A stretch of DNA of 8,809 nt from JBOHUX01 sp050734915 (GCA_050734915.1 JBOHUX010000098.1:1-8809); one strand, 5' to 3'. Shown: positions 1-6,472, counted from the stretch's first letter. Notes: generated by a model from the letters alone, not told the origin. Translations and numbers: made by a program.

Positions 1-2
1 CC

Positions 3-608
3 CGTGACGCGGTCGCGGGAGCCGGGCCCGCCTTCTCTCTCGGGCGGCCACCGGGTCACCACGCCACGCGCTCCGAGCAGATGGGCTTCTGCCTCGTCAA
101 CTCGATCGCCTTCGCGGCCCGGACAGCGCTCGAAGACGGGGTGGAACGGGTCGCCATCGTCGATTTCGATGTCCATCACGGGAACGGCACCCAGGACATC
201 TTCTACGAGGAGGGGGCCGTCCTCTACATCTCCAGCCATCAGTGGCCGCTCTACCCGGGCACGGGCTCCCGGTCCGATCGCGGCGGGGGCGCGGGGGAGG
301 GGATGACGGTGAACCTGCCGCTGCCTCCCGGCTGCGGCGACGAGGAATACCGGCGGCTGTTCGAGACCCTCGTGCTGCCCGCCCTGACTAGCTTCGAGCC
401 CGGGCTCCTCCTGGTTTCGGCCGGCTACGACGCGCACCGCCGCGATCCCCTCGCCCAGATGGAGGTGACGGGCGCCGGGTTCCGGGCTCTGGCGGAGCTC
501 CTCCTCAGCGCCGGGCCCCCCTGCGCCTTCGTGCTCGAGGGCGGCTACGACCCGGTCGGGTTGCGAGAGGGCATCACCGCCACGGTTGAGGCGATGGCGG
601 CGGGATGA
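3..608 (+). CDS. Histone deacetylase superfamily (class II/AcuC-like) deacetylase, 5' end missing
   Basis: This is a zinc-dependent amidohydrolase of the HDAC/acetoin-utilisation/acetylpolyamine family, which removes acetyl groups from lysines or polyamines in the cytoplasm. The frame is open to the left edge, so the gene starts outside the window; 201 codons are visible, about two-thirds of a usual 300-370 aa enzyme. Seen motifs, numbered from the first complete codon: RPPGHHA at 15-21 with the catalytic His pair 19/20; MGFCLVN at 27-33; DFDVHHGNGTQ at 54-64, where Asp56 and His58 are the expected zinc ligands; SAGYDAH at 139-145, where Asp143 is the third ligand; and EGGYD at 179-183 with the transition-state Tyr182. 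All catalytic residues in the visible part are intact, so it looks functional. The ATG at 81 lies after the catalytic His pair and cannot be the true start. Its TGA overlaps an ATG (ATGA, 605-608). Substrate is not predictable; a small basic protein and a permease follow. Confidence 0.93.
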   Translation, partial: RDAVAGAGPAFSLGRPPGHHATRSEQMGFCLVNSIAFAARTALEDGVERVAIVDFDVHHGNGTQDIFYEEGAVLYISSHQWPLYPGTGSRSDRGGGAGEGMTVNLPLPPGCGDEEYRRLFETLVLPALTSFEPGLLLVSAGYDAHRRDPLAQMEVTGAGFRALAELLLSAGPPCAFVLEGGYDPVGLREGITATVEAMAAG

Positions 609-624
609 CAGAATTCAAGTCGCC

Positions 625-783
625 ATGAAAGGACGAGACAAGCGCGGGCGCGAGGAAAAGAAGAAGAGGAAGCCGAAGAAGCAGCCGATCGACCTCGGGG
701 TGGCCGGAGTCCCCTTCCGGCACCACGAGGTGCCCCCGGCGCCGGCATCGGCCCCACCGGCACCCGCGCGTCCGGAAGAGTAG
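625..783 (+). CDS. Small basic, proline-tailed protein of unknown function (52 aa)
   Basis: I do not recognise a family. The first 20 or so residues are almost all Lys, Arg, Glu and Gly (begins MKGRDKRGREEKKKRK), followed by a short neutral segment (PIDLGVAGVPFRHHEVP) and a Pro/Ala tail ending in ARPEE. The charged head followed by an ordered-looking centre resembles small nucleic-acid- or ribosome-associated proteins, but that is inference. It lies 16 bp after the deacetylase stop and ends 37 bp before the CTG chosen for the permease, consistent with co-transcription. The ATG at 625 is preferred over the in-frame start at 586, which would lie inside the deacetylase gene. No strong ribosome binding site is visible, but a seven-codon frame (605-628) ends with its TGA overlapping this ATG, so translation could be coupled. 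It could still be a chance frame in GC-rich DNA. Confidence 0.5.
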   Translation: MKGRDKRGREEKKKRKPKKQPIDLGVAGVPFRHHEVPPAPASAPPAPARPEE

Positions 784-820
784 GCGGGCCTGCCCCCCGG
801 TCCGAGATCCTGACATCCAG

Positions 821-1636
821 CTGAACCCGGCCGATCTCGGTCTGGTCCTGATCGGTTTCGGCGTGGGCACGTTCGGGACCCTGATCGGAGCCGGGGGGGG
901 CTTCCTCCTGGTGCCGATCCTGCTCCTCATCCATCCCCACCTGGCGCCGGTCAAGATCGCGACCATGTCCCTGGCGGTGGTGCTCGCCAATGCCGGCTCG
1001 GGCTCGGTCAGCTACTACCGTCTCCGGCGCGCCGACTATCGGTCCGGCGCGGTGCTGGCCCTGGCCACGCTGCCCGGCGCCATCCTGGGCGCCGTCTTCG
1101 TGGACCGCGTTCCCAGGCACGCGTTCGACGTCATCCTGGGGCTCGTCCTGCTGGCCGTCTCCGCCCTCCTGGTCTTCCGGCCCCGGCGCCGCCTCGGCCT
1201 CCTGACCGGTGCTCCCCTGGTGGCCGCGCGGGAGGTGCGGGACAGCGACGGCAAAGTCTATCGCTTTCGCTTCAACCTCGGCCTGGCCGCCCTGCTCAGC
1301 CTGGGCATCGGGTTCCTCTCCAGCCTGCTCGGGATCGGCGGCGGCATCATCCACGTGCCGCTGCTGATCATCTTCTTCGAGTTCCCGGCCCACGTCGCCA
1401 CCGCCACCTCGCACTTCGTGCTCACGGTCATGGCCGGGGCGGGGACGGTGACCCACCTGGTGAGGGGGGACTTCGCGGGCGTCGTCGTGCAGACGCTCGC
1501 GCTGGCCCTGGGCGTGCTGGTGGGGGCACCGTTCGGGGCCGCCCTCTCACGCCGGGTCGATGCCCACATCATCGTCCGCCTGCTGGCGGTGGGCCTGGCC
1601 GTGGTGGCGGTCCGGCTCCTCATCGCCGGCCCCTGA
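821..1636 (+). CDS. TauE/SafE-family membrane permease (sulfite/sulfonate-type anion exporter)
   Basis: Members of this family (Pfam TauE, formerly DUF81) are inner-membrane carriers with about eight helices that move sulfite, sulfoacetate or related organic anions. The protein shows the internal duplication of the family: a glycine-rich first helix with GTLIGAGGGFLLVP near the N-terminus and the matching SSLLGIGGGIIHVPLL in the middle, each starting a four-helix half, with a charged linker between (residues such as REVRDSDGKVYRFRFN). Start choice is a problem. The family pattern requires the helix beginning LNPADLGLVLIGF, but the frame has no ATG, GTG or TTG between the stop at 626-628 and the GTG at 863, which lies inside that helix. 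I place the start at CTG 821 (271 aa, usual for the family); ATC 815, eight bases after a GAG, is an alternative, as is a sequencing error. The substrate is not predictable from context. Confidence 0.85.
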   Translation: MNPADLGLVLIGFGVGTFGTLIGAGGGFLLVPILLLIHPHLAPVKIATMSLAVVLANAGSGSVSYYRLRRADYRSGAVLALATLPGAILGAVFVDRVPRHAFDVILGLVLLAVSALLVFRPRRRLGLLTGAPLVAAREVRDSDGKVYRFRFNLGLAALLSLGIGFLSSLLGIGGGIIHVPLLIIFFEFPAHVATATSHFVLTVMAGAGTVTHLVRGDFAGVVVQTLALALGVLVGAPFGAALSRRVDAHIIVRLLAVGLAVVAVRLLIAGP

Positions 1637-1638
1637 CC

Positions 1639-1657
1639 GGGCCCCGGGGGCGGGCCC
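1639..1657 (+). terminator. GC hairpin just after the permease stop
   Basis: GGGCCC at 1639-1644 and GGGCCC at 1652-1657 can pair across a seven-base loop, two bases after the permease stop codon. There is no T-tract, so this is at best a weak or factor-assisted terminator or a 3'-end stabilising hairpin. GC-rich DNA makes such pairs common by chance. Confidence 0.3.
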
Positions 1658-1704
1658 AGGGCGGCGGACCTCGAGCCCTCCGGCGGGCGCGTGTAGAGTG
1701 GCGG

Positions 1705-1724
1705 GTGTAGACACGGTACGTACC
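1705..1724. promoter_or_regulatory. Two adjacent inverted repeats upstream of acyl-CoA dehydrogenase: possible TetR operator
   Basis: Positions 1705-1714 read GTGTAGACAC (four-base arms around AG). Directly next to them, 1715-1724 read GGTACGTACC, a perfect ten-base palindrome. A partial copy, AGTACC, follows at 1725-1730, and the heptamer GTGTAGA also occurs at 1691-1697. The site lies about 70 bases upstream of the acyl-CoA dehydrogenase start, in the only sizeable gap before it, and a TetR-family gene sits immediately downstream of that enzyme. Palindromic operators in this position are typical of TetR control. The assignment to this repressor is inference. Confidence 0.4.
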
Positions 1725-1792
1725 AGTACCGGCCGCCGGTCGGAGGTCTCCGGGGCCGACGGCGGCTCTGGCCCCGTCCCGGAGGAGGTGGT

Positions 1793-2995
1793 TTGAGCCC
1801 GATGCTTTCCTACGAGCTCACCGACGAGCAGCGCGAGATCCGGGACTGGGTGCACGAATTCGCCGAGCGCGAGATCCGGCCCGTGGCGCCGCGATACGAC
1901 GAGGCCGAGGAGTTCCCCTGGGAGATCGTCGAGAAGGCGGCCGCGCTGGGCATCTATTCGGTCGAGTTCATGCAGCAGACGTTCGGCGATCCCACCGGGC
2001 TGCTGCCGGCCCTGGTGGCGGAGGAGCTCTGCTGGGGCTGCGCGGGCATCGCGCTGGCGATCCAGGGAACCGGCCTGCCGGTGGCCGCGATCTTCAACCA
2101 GGGCACCCCCGACCAGATCGCGACCTGGATCCCCGCTTGCTATGGCAGCCGCGAGAAGCTCGCCCTGGGTGCCTTCTGCGTGACCGAGGCGGACGCCGGC
2201 TCCGATGTCTCCTCGATGAAGACGCGAGCGGTTCGGGACGGCGGTGACTGGGTCATCAACGGCCAGAAGATCTTCATCACCAACGGGGGCATCGCCGACG
2301 TCCACGTCGTCGTGGCGGCGGTGGAGCCCGACCTCGGCAGCCGCGGCCAGGCCTCGTTCGTGGTGCCGCCAGGCACGGCCGGCCTGCGGCAGGGCAAGAA
2401 GGAGCGGAAGATGGGAATCCGAGCCTCGCACACCGCCGAGGTGATCCTCGAGGACGTCCGGGTCCCGTCCGACTGCCTGCTGGGCGGCCCCGAGAAGCTC
2501 GACGCCAAGCTGGCCCGGGCTCGCGAGGGCGCTCACCAGCGGTCCTCGGTGGCCCTCAAGACCTTCGAGATGACGCGGCCCATCGTGGGGGCTCAGGCGC
2601 TGGGGATCGCCCGTGCGGCCTTCGAGTTCGCCCTCCGGTACGCCAAGGAGCGGCGCCAGTTCGGACGGCCGCTGATCGAGAACCAGGCCATCGCCTTCAA
2701 GCTCGCTGACATGGCGGTCGAGATCGAGGCCGCCCGCGGCCTGATCTGGCGAGCGCTCTGGGAGGGCCGCCATGGCGGAGAGTTCAAGAAGGCCGAGGGG
2801 TCGATGGCCAAACTGAAGGCGGGCGAGGTCGCGGTGAAGGTCACCGAGGAGGCGATCCAGATCTGCGGCGGCTACGGGTACGTGCGCGACTTCCCGGTCG
2901 AGAAGTGGCACCGGGATGCCAAGATCTACACCCTCTTCGAGGGCACCTCGGAGATTCAGCGGGTGGTCGTCTCGCGGGCGCTGGCGGCACTCTAG
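1793..2995 (+). CDS. Acyl-CoA dehydrogenase (FAD-dependent)
   Basis: The enzyme catalyses alpha,beta-dehydrogenation of an acyl-CoA thioester using FAD and passes electrons to electron-transfer flavoprotein, in fatty-acid, branched-chain or alicyclic acid degradation. The 400-residue protein shows the full family layout: helical N-domain (residues 1-125); the first family signature CVTEADAGSDVSS at 129-141; the beta-domain with INGQKIFITN at 155-164; the C-terminal helical domain with ERRQFGRPL at 286-294; the second signature QICGGYGYVRDF at 356-367; and the catalytic-base segment FEGTSEIQ at 382-389, with Glu383 in the MCAD-type position. Nothing is missing. The start is TTG 1793, four to seven bases after the strong GGAGGAGG at 1781-1788; ATG 1802, three codons in, is the alternative and would sit about 13 bases from the same site. 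A TetR gene follows after 10 bp, implying a regulated operon. Chain-length or ring specificity cannot be read from the sequence. Confidence 0.95.
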   Translation: MSPMLSYELTDEQREIRDWVHEFAEREIRPVAPRYDEAEEFPWEIVEKAAALGIYSVEFMQQTFGDPTGLLPALVAEELCWGCAGIALAIQGTGLPVAAIFNQGTPDQIATWIPACYGSREKLALGAFCVTEADAGSDVSSMKTRAVRDGGDWVINGQKIFITNGGIADVHVVVAAVEPDLGSRGQASFVVPPGTAGLRQGKKERKMGIRASHTAEVILEDVRVPSDCLLGGPEKLDAKLARAREGAHQRSSVALKTFEMTRPIVGAQALGIARAAFEFALRYAKERRQFGRPLIENQAIAFKLADMAVEIEAARGLIWRALWEGRHGGEFKKAEGSMAKLKAGEVAVKVTEEAIQICGGYGYVRDFPVEKWHRDAKIYTLFEGTSEIQRVVVSRALAAL

Positions 2996-3005
2996 CGGTC
3001 GCTCG

Positions 3006-3641
3006 GTGGTGACCTCGACGACGCGGGTGGCGGGCGCCTCCGAAGACCGTCAGGCGCGGCACCTCGAGCGCCGCGAGGCGCGGCGGCGGCGCCTGGAGAG
3101 GGCGGCGCTCGAGCTCTTCGCCGCCCGCGGCTACCAGGCCACCGCCGTGGAGGACGTGGTCGCCCGCGCCCGGACCTCCAAGAGCGCCTTCTATGAGCTC
3201 TTCAGCTCCAAAGAGGACTGCCTCGGCCAGCTGCTGGCCCGGCGGGGCGGAGCCCTCGTCCGCGCGGTCACCCTCGCCGCCGCGGAGGGCGGAGATCCCC
3301 AGGAGCGGATCCGGCGCGCGATCCGGAGCTTTGTCGGCGCCTGCCTGGCCCATGCGCCCCTCGCCCGCCTGCTGCTGGTGGAGTCGGTCGGCGTCAGCAG
3401 CTCGATCGAGGTCGCCCGTCACGCGCTCCACGGGCGTTTCGCGGACCTCCTCGAGGCCGAGGTTCGGGAGGCGGCGGCGGAGCCGTTCTACGCGGACGTG
3501 GATCCGGCCCTGTTCGGGCAGGCCGTGGTGGGGGCCGTCAGCCAGGCCACCGGCCACTTCCTGGCCCACCCGGGAGGCGATCCCGAGGCTCTGGCGGCCG
3601 CTCTCTGCCGGATCTTCGCCCCGGAGCCGGCGCGTGGCTGA
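3006..3641 (+). CDS. TetR/AcrR-family transcriptional regulator
   Basis: This is a one-component repressor with an N-terminal helix-turn-helix and a helical ligand-binding C-domain. After an Arg-rich lead (HLERREARRRRLERAA), the HTH segment reads ALELFAARGYQATAVEDVV then ARTSKSAFYELFSSKEDCL, the classic TetR pattern in which the SAFYELFSSKE stretch is the recognition helix and its cap. The rest, roughly residues 80-205, is Ala/Leu-rich helix with no family-specific motif I can name. Two adjacent GTG codons at 3006 and 3009 are both possible starts; the first gives 211 aa, normal for the family. No clear ribosome binding site is seen, so translation may be coupled to the acyl-CoA dehydrogenase, whose stop is 10 bp upstream. 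Its likely targets are that enzyme and itself, through the palindromes near 1705-1730, with an acyl-CoA as plausible inducer (inference). Confidence 0.9.
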   Translation: MVTSTTRVAGASEDRQARHLERREARRRRLERAALELFAARGYQATAVEDVVARARTSKSAFYELFSSKEDCLGQLLARRGGALVRAVTLAAAEGGDPQERIRRAIRSFVGACLAHAPLARLLLVESVGVSSSIEVARHALHGRFADLLEAEVREAAAEPFYADVDPALFGQAVVGAVSQATGHFLAHPGGDPEALAAALCRIFAPEPARG

Positions 3642-3643
3642 CC

Positions 3644-3668
3644 CCCAAGATCTCATGGCTTGGGTTCT
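3644..3668 (+). terminator. Hairpin directly after the TetR gene
   Basis: CCCAAG at 3644-3649 pairs perfectly with CTTGGG at 3659-3664 across a nine-base loop, and is followed by TTCT. It begins two bases after the TetR stop codon. The stem is only six pairs and the T-run is short, so it may be a modest intrinsic terminator closing the acyl-CoA dehydrogenase-TetR unit. Confidence 0.4.
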
Positions 3669-3699
3669 CCCAGCCGCTGACTCAAAACTGGACGAGGCC

Positions 3700-3728
3700 T
3701 TGACTTTTCGATCGTCTGGTCGCATGAT
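3700..3728 (+). promoter_or_regulatory. Sigma70-like promoter at the start of the accessory block
   Basis: TTGACT at 3700-3705 matches the -35 consensus at five of six bases. After a 17-base spacer, CATGAT at 3723-3728 matches the -10 at four of six. It lies between the TetR hairpin and the broken aromatic-rich gene, in DNA less GC-rich than the flanks. Transcription would begin near 3735 and read through the broken gene towards the lipoprotein gene. Confidence 0.4.
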
Positions 3729-3791
3729 CACGGCGCACTTGGGGGATCAGGTCAAGAGCACCTCCTGGGAGGGTCTCCCCAGGGTTGCCTC

Positions 3792-4314
3792 ATGGGAGGT
3801 GATGGTACCGTGGATGGGATGCCGATGTGGACCACGTACGGTCAGAACGCCTCGCAACAGGCGGTTCACGACTATCTCGTCTCGATCGGGGGCTTCGACA
3901 ACTCCGGCACCTACCGCTGGGCGGTTCCACCCACTCTGAATCACTTCGAGCAAAGCAACACGTACGTGCTCCAACAGATCGGCCCGGGTGGTGGAGGGAC
4001 GATCAACGACTCCGGGCCATCGGATCTGTGGAGCTACACGACGGTCGACATCAACTTCAATTTTCCGCCCGCCTACAACATCGAAACTCAAAGCTACTAC
4101 CACGGCAATCCGCTTTGGCGCTACCCCAACCAGGATTACAAGCACTACTTCCCCGCCCAGCGCTACACGCCGACCGGCAACATCTGGGTGGACGATCCGC
4201 ACCCCCCCAGCAATTGACGGGTACTACTACAAGAACATCTGGGAGGCGATCGACAACTTCACGAGCGGCTGGGACGGCCGGGGCGGGTTCGTCCCCAACC
4301 AGGTCATCTGGTAA
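3792..4314 (+). pseudogene. Aromatic-rich protein of unknown function, interrupted by a frameshift at a C7 run
   Basis: I do not recognise a family. The first frame starts at ATG 3792 and gives 141 residues rich in Tyr, Trp, Asn, Gly and Pro (for example MPMWTTYGQNASQQAVHDYL, GPSDLWSYTTVDINFNFPP, NPLWRYPNQDYKHYF), ending at a TGA at 4215-4217. Just before that stop lies a run of seven C (4202-4208). Skipping one base there continues in another frame with the same character: AIDGYYYKNIWEAIDNF, then GFVPNQVIW, to a TAA at 4312-4314. Beyond the TAA the same frame still reads QRWQSWYVMGEG, so the stop may also be secondary. No signal peptide, membrane segment or ribosome binding site is evident, and the N-terminus may be truncated. 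GC is about 52-53% in two counted lines (4021-4140), suggesting foreign origin. It could be a decayed gene, a sequencing indel in an intact gene, or less likely programmed frameshifting. Confidence 0.5.
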
Positions 4315-4358
4315 CAGCGCTGGCAGTCCTGGTACGTCATGGGCGAGGGGGCCGCCGG

Positions 4359-5483
4359 GTGGCTCCCTCGCTGGTGGCCATGCTGATGCTGGCCGGCTGT
4401 CAACCCCCGCCCGGTCATGCCTCGCCCCACCCTCCAGGCCCGCATGTCTCACCGACCGCCCCCCCGACTCCCGCTATCGTGGCCATGGTCCCCGATACGC
4501 TGATAGTTCTAGGCCCATATGCAGTGGGGGACATGGCCTGCGATGGCTCCGTGGTCACCCTCTCCAGCTCCACGGTACCCCGAGAATCGCGCGAAAATGC
4601 ACTCAGGGTCGTCGATAGGCGTTCCGGAGCGCAGACCGTGATCACCTTGAGAGACCACGGCGGAACTATCGACGATTTTGTCCCGGTCTCCGGCCAGTGG
4701 GCGCTGGTCATGGAGTACAAGCAGCTGGGCATGTCCTCCAGCGCACAGTTCTGGTACCTGCGGGCGGTGAACCTGGGCACGCGCCAGGTGATCTCCCTGG
4801 CCCAGGCGACAGGACCACCGGCGACGACCGAGCTGCCCTTCTACACCATCTCGGGGAATCGCATAGTGTGGGACCAGGTGACCGCCGCCGGTGTCAAGGT
4901 CCTGGACATGTACGACCTCGGCACGCGGCGCAGCTCCACTGTCCCTCTGCCGCTCGGCGTCTATCCCGTGCGCCCCATCCTGGTGGGCGACCAGCTGGTG
5001 TTCCTCGACAACAGCACCGATCCCCATCGCGCCCGGGAGGAGTTCGACACCGGCGGCGGCCAGCTGATGCGCTACGACCTCTCGACCGGGCAGTTGATCC
5101 GGCTCGACTCGACCAATGATGCCCGGAATCCGAGCGCGAATGACTCGCTGATCGCGTGGTCGGACGAGACCGCGGGTGGGAACAACAGCATCAAGATCAC
5201 TCCGATCGCCGGGCATGGGATCAAGCCGCTTGCCCCGCTCGCCATCCAGGCGTTCCTCAGCGATTCCTATGCGGCGTGGTATGACTACAACGCCCGGCAG
5301 CTGTTCGCGTACTCGTTCGCCGAGCATCGAACCGTCCAGCTGACCGTCGCCGGCGAGCCCGACCTTCGCGCCCAGTATGCGCTCTGCGGCGCCACCTTCT
5401 ACTACGCGCTGCCGCCCGACGTCGATGGCGACCGGAGCGTGATCCGATCGCTCGATCTGAGCCAGGCGTTCGCCGCGCATTAG
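4359..5483 (+). CDS. Predicted lipoprotein with beta-propeller (TolB/WD40-like) repeats
   Basis: A secreted, lipid-anchored protein of unknown role. The N-terminus MAPSLVAMLMLAGCQ carries a lipobox (LAGC) with the acylated Cys at residue 14, followed by a Pro-rich flexible linker (residues 15-40). The remaining 330 or so residues alternate short hydrophobic beta strands with polar turns. Each block ends in a pattern like LRVVDRRSGAQTVITL, LRAVNLGTRQVISL, LDMYDLGTRRSSTVPL, LMRYDLSTGQLIRL and LFAYSFAEHRTVQL, which is the blade signature of TolB-type six- to seven-bladed propellers (YDLxTGxxxxL). The gene starts at GTG 4359, eight bases after GAGGGG (4345-4350). The signal peptide is unusually short with no positive charge. 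The frame is open upstream and encodes an Arg-rich stretch just before (RHGRGGRR), so a non-standard upstream start is conceivable. It follows the broken aromatic-rich gene by 44 bp. Function is probably protein- or polymer-binding at the envelope; this is inference. Confidence 0.75.
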   Translation: MAPSLVAMLMLAGCQPPPGHASPHPPGPHVSPTAPPTPAIVAMVPDTLIVLGPYAVGDMACDGSVVTLSSSTVPRESRENALRVVDRRSGAQTVITLRDHGGTIDDFVPVSGQWALVMEYKQLGMSSSAQFWYLRAVNLGTRQVISLAQATGPPATTELPFYTISGNRIVWDQVTAAGVKVLDMYDLGTRRSSTVPLPLGVYPVRPILVGDQLVFLDNSTDPHRAREEFDTGGGQLMRYDLSTGQLIRLDSTNDARNPSANDSLIAWSDETAGGNNSIKITPIAGHGIKPLAPLAIQAFLSDSYAAWYDYNARQLFAYSFAEHRTVQLTVAGEPDLRAQYALCGATFYYALPPDVDGDRSVIRSLDLSQAFAAH

Positions 5484-5603
5484 CACGTTCACGAAGGACT
5501 TTTGCGCGCGCCGGAACGTCGGGGCTCCTCGCTGAATTGAGTGGGTCGAGACACTCTGTGGGGATCACGCTTCCCCCAGGAGGCCTCGCCATGGAAACCC
5601 GAC

Positions 5604-5821
5604 CGGGTTCACTGCCCGGAGCCCGGCGTGCACCAGGTGGCGATGCCCTGGGCGCGGGAGGGGGGCGGCTTCACGCTCTTGTTCGAGGCGTTGGGGATGG
5701 CGTTGATGCGGGAGATGCCGGTCAAGGCGGCGGCGCGGATCGTGGCTGCCGGACCGACAAGCGCTGCATCGTCATGATCTACATGACCGCCGGCAAGCTC
5801 AGCTTCCGACCACCCACTTGA
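5604..5821 (+). mobile_element. Remnant of an ISL3-family transposase
   Basis: The frame that spans 5541-5777 encodes, from about 5604, RVHCPEPGVHQVAMPWAREG followed by GFTLLFEALGMALMREMPVKAAARIV. This pattern, CP-hG-V then PWA then FT-LFEAL then REMPV-A-ARIV, is what I know from the middle of ISL3-type transposases (end of the zinc-binding region and start of the HTH). After ARIV the match moves to another frame, where a TDKR segment suits the expected continuation, and that frame stops at 5819-5821. The N-terminal CPxCG zinc finger and the whole DDE catalytic domain are absent. It is therefore a dead fragment of about 70 residues out of roughly 400. No terminal inverted repeats or target duplication were found. 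It marks the right side of the low-GC accessory block, just before the methyltransferase. Confidence 0.55.
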
Positions 5822-5842
5822 AACAGCGGGGAGCCAGATCGC

Positions 5843-6472
5843 GTGGATGGCAAGGATGGCAACGATCGCATCCGACGCGCCTACGAGCGCGCCGCGAGCG
5901 GATACGACCGCGGCATCAAGATCGCCGACCGCCTCCTGGAGCGGGGGCGCCGGAAGGTGGGGGAGGCGACGCCGGGCCGGGTCCTCGAGGTGGGGATCGG
6001 AACCGGACTCAGCCTCCCCTTCTACGCGCCATCGGCGGAGATCACCGGCATCGATCTCAGCTCGGCGATGCTGGCCCGGGCCGCGGAGCGCGCGGGCCGC
6101 CTCGACCGCGGGGTCGTCCTCCACGAGATGGACGCTGAACAGCTGGACTTCGCGGACGCGAGCTTCGACTCGGTCGCCTTCAGCCTCGTCCTCTGCACCG
6201 TCCCCGACGTGCCCCAGGCGCTCGCCGAGGCCCTGCGGGTGGTCCGGCCGGGCGGCGCGCTCGCCTTTCTGGAGCACGTGCGCAGCGACCGGCCCGCGAT
6301 CGCGGCGCTTCAGGGCGCGATCAACGTGGTCAGCTCGCGGCTGGCCAACGATCACTTCAACCGCGACACCGAGGGCGCCGTCCGCGCCGCGGGGGTCGAG
6401 GTGACCGCAGTCGACCGGTGGGGGCTCGGAGCCCTGACGGTGATCGTCGGGCGCCGGCCGTTGGGGGTGTGA
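5843..6472 (+). CDS. Class I SAM-dependent methyltransferase, PmtA/UbiE-like
   Basis: It transfers a methyl group from S-adenosylmethionine to an unidentified acceptor. The closest resemblance I recognise is to phosphatidylethanolamine N-methyltransferases of the PmtA type and to UbiE. Visible in the 209 residues: N-terminal helix with RRAYERAASGYDRGI (typical AYxxxAxxYD entry); motif I VLEVGIGTGLSLPFY at 47-61; acidic ribose-binding Asp71 in GIDLSSAML; motif II FDSVAFSLVLCTVPD around 108-122; and motif III LRVVRPGGALAFLEH at 131-145. The C-terminal NDHFNRDTEGAVRAAG is a pattern I associate with lipid and quinone methyltransferases. The GTG 5843 start is supported by GGGGAG at 5828-5833. It follows the transposase fragment and has no functional partner nearby; the next gene has its own promoter. 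Phospholipid methylation is a family-based guess. Confidence 0.85.
   Translation: MDGKDGNDRIRRAYERAASGYDRGIKIADRLLERGRRKVGEATPGRVLEVGIGTGLSLPFYAPSAEITGIDLSSAMLARAAERAGRLDRGVVLHEMDAEQLDFADASFDSVAFSLVLCTVPDVPQALAEALRVVRPGGALAFLEHVRSDRPAIAALQGAINVVSSRLANDHFNRDTEGAVRAAGVEVTAVDRWGLGALTVIVGRRPLGV

Noticed and set aside
893..900. G8 homopolymer as a possible frameshift or phase-variation site in the permease
   Set aside because: The frame on both sides matches the TauE glycine-rich motif without any shift, so the run simply encodes consecutive glycines.
545..1456. 303-residue minus-strand frame opposite the small protein and the permease
   Set aside because: Low-complexity Gln/Glu/Gly/Arg composition mirrors the hydrophobic permease codons on the other strand; no ribosome site or motif.
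1547..2911. 454-residue open frame on the minus strand
   Set aside because: It lies wholly antisense to the acyl-CoA dehydrogenase, is dominated by Arg, Gly, Pro, Ala and His, and shows no family motif. Long antisense frames are expected in DNA with very GC-rich third positions.
2841..3731. 296-residue minus-strand frame opposite the TetR gene
   Set aside because: Antisense shadow of a clear TetR protein; Arg/Gly/Pro-rich and without domains.
5485..5519. ACGTTC/GAACGT inverted repeat after the lipoprotein gene
   Set aside because: Six-base arms with a 23-base loop and no T-tract; too weak to call a terminator.
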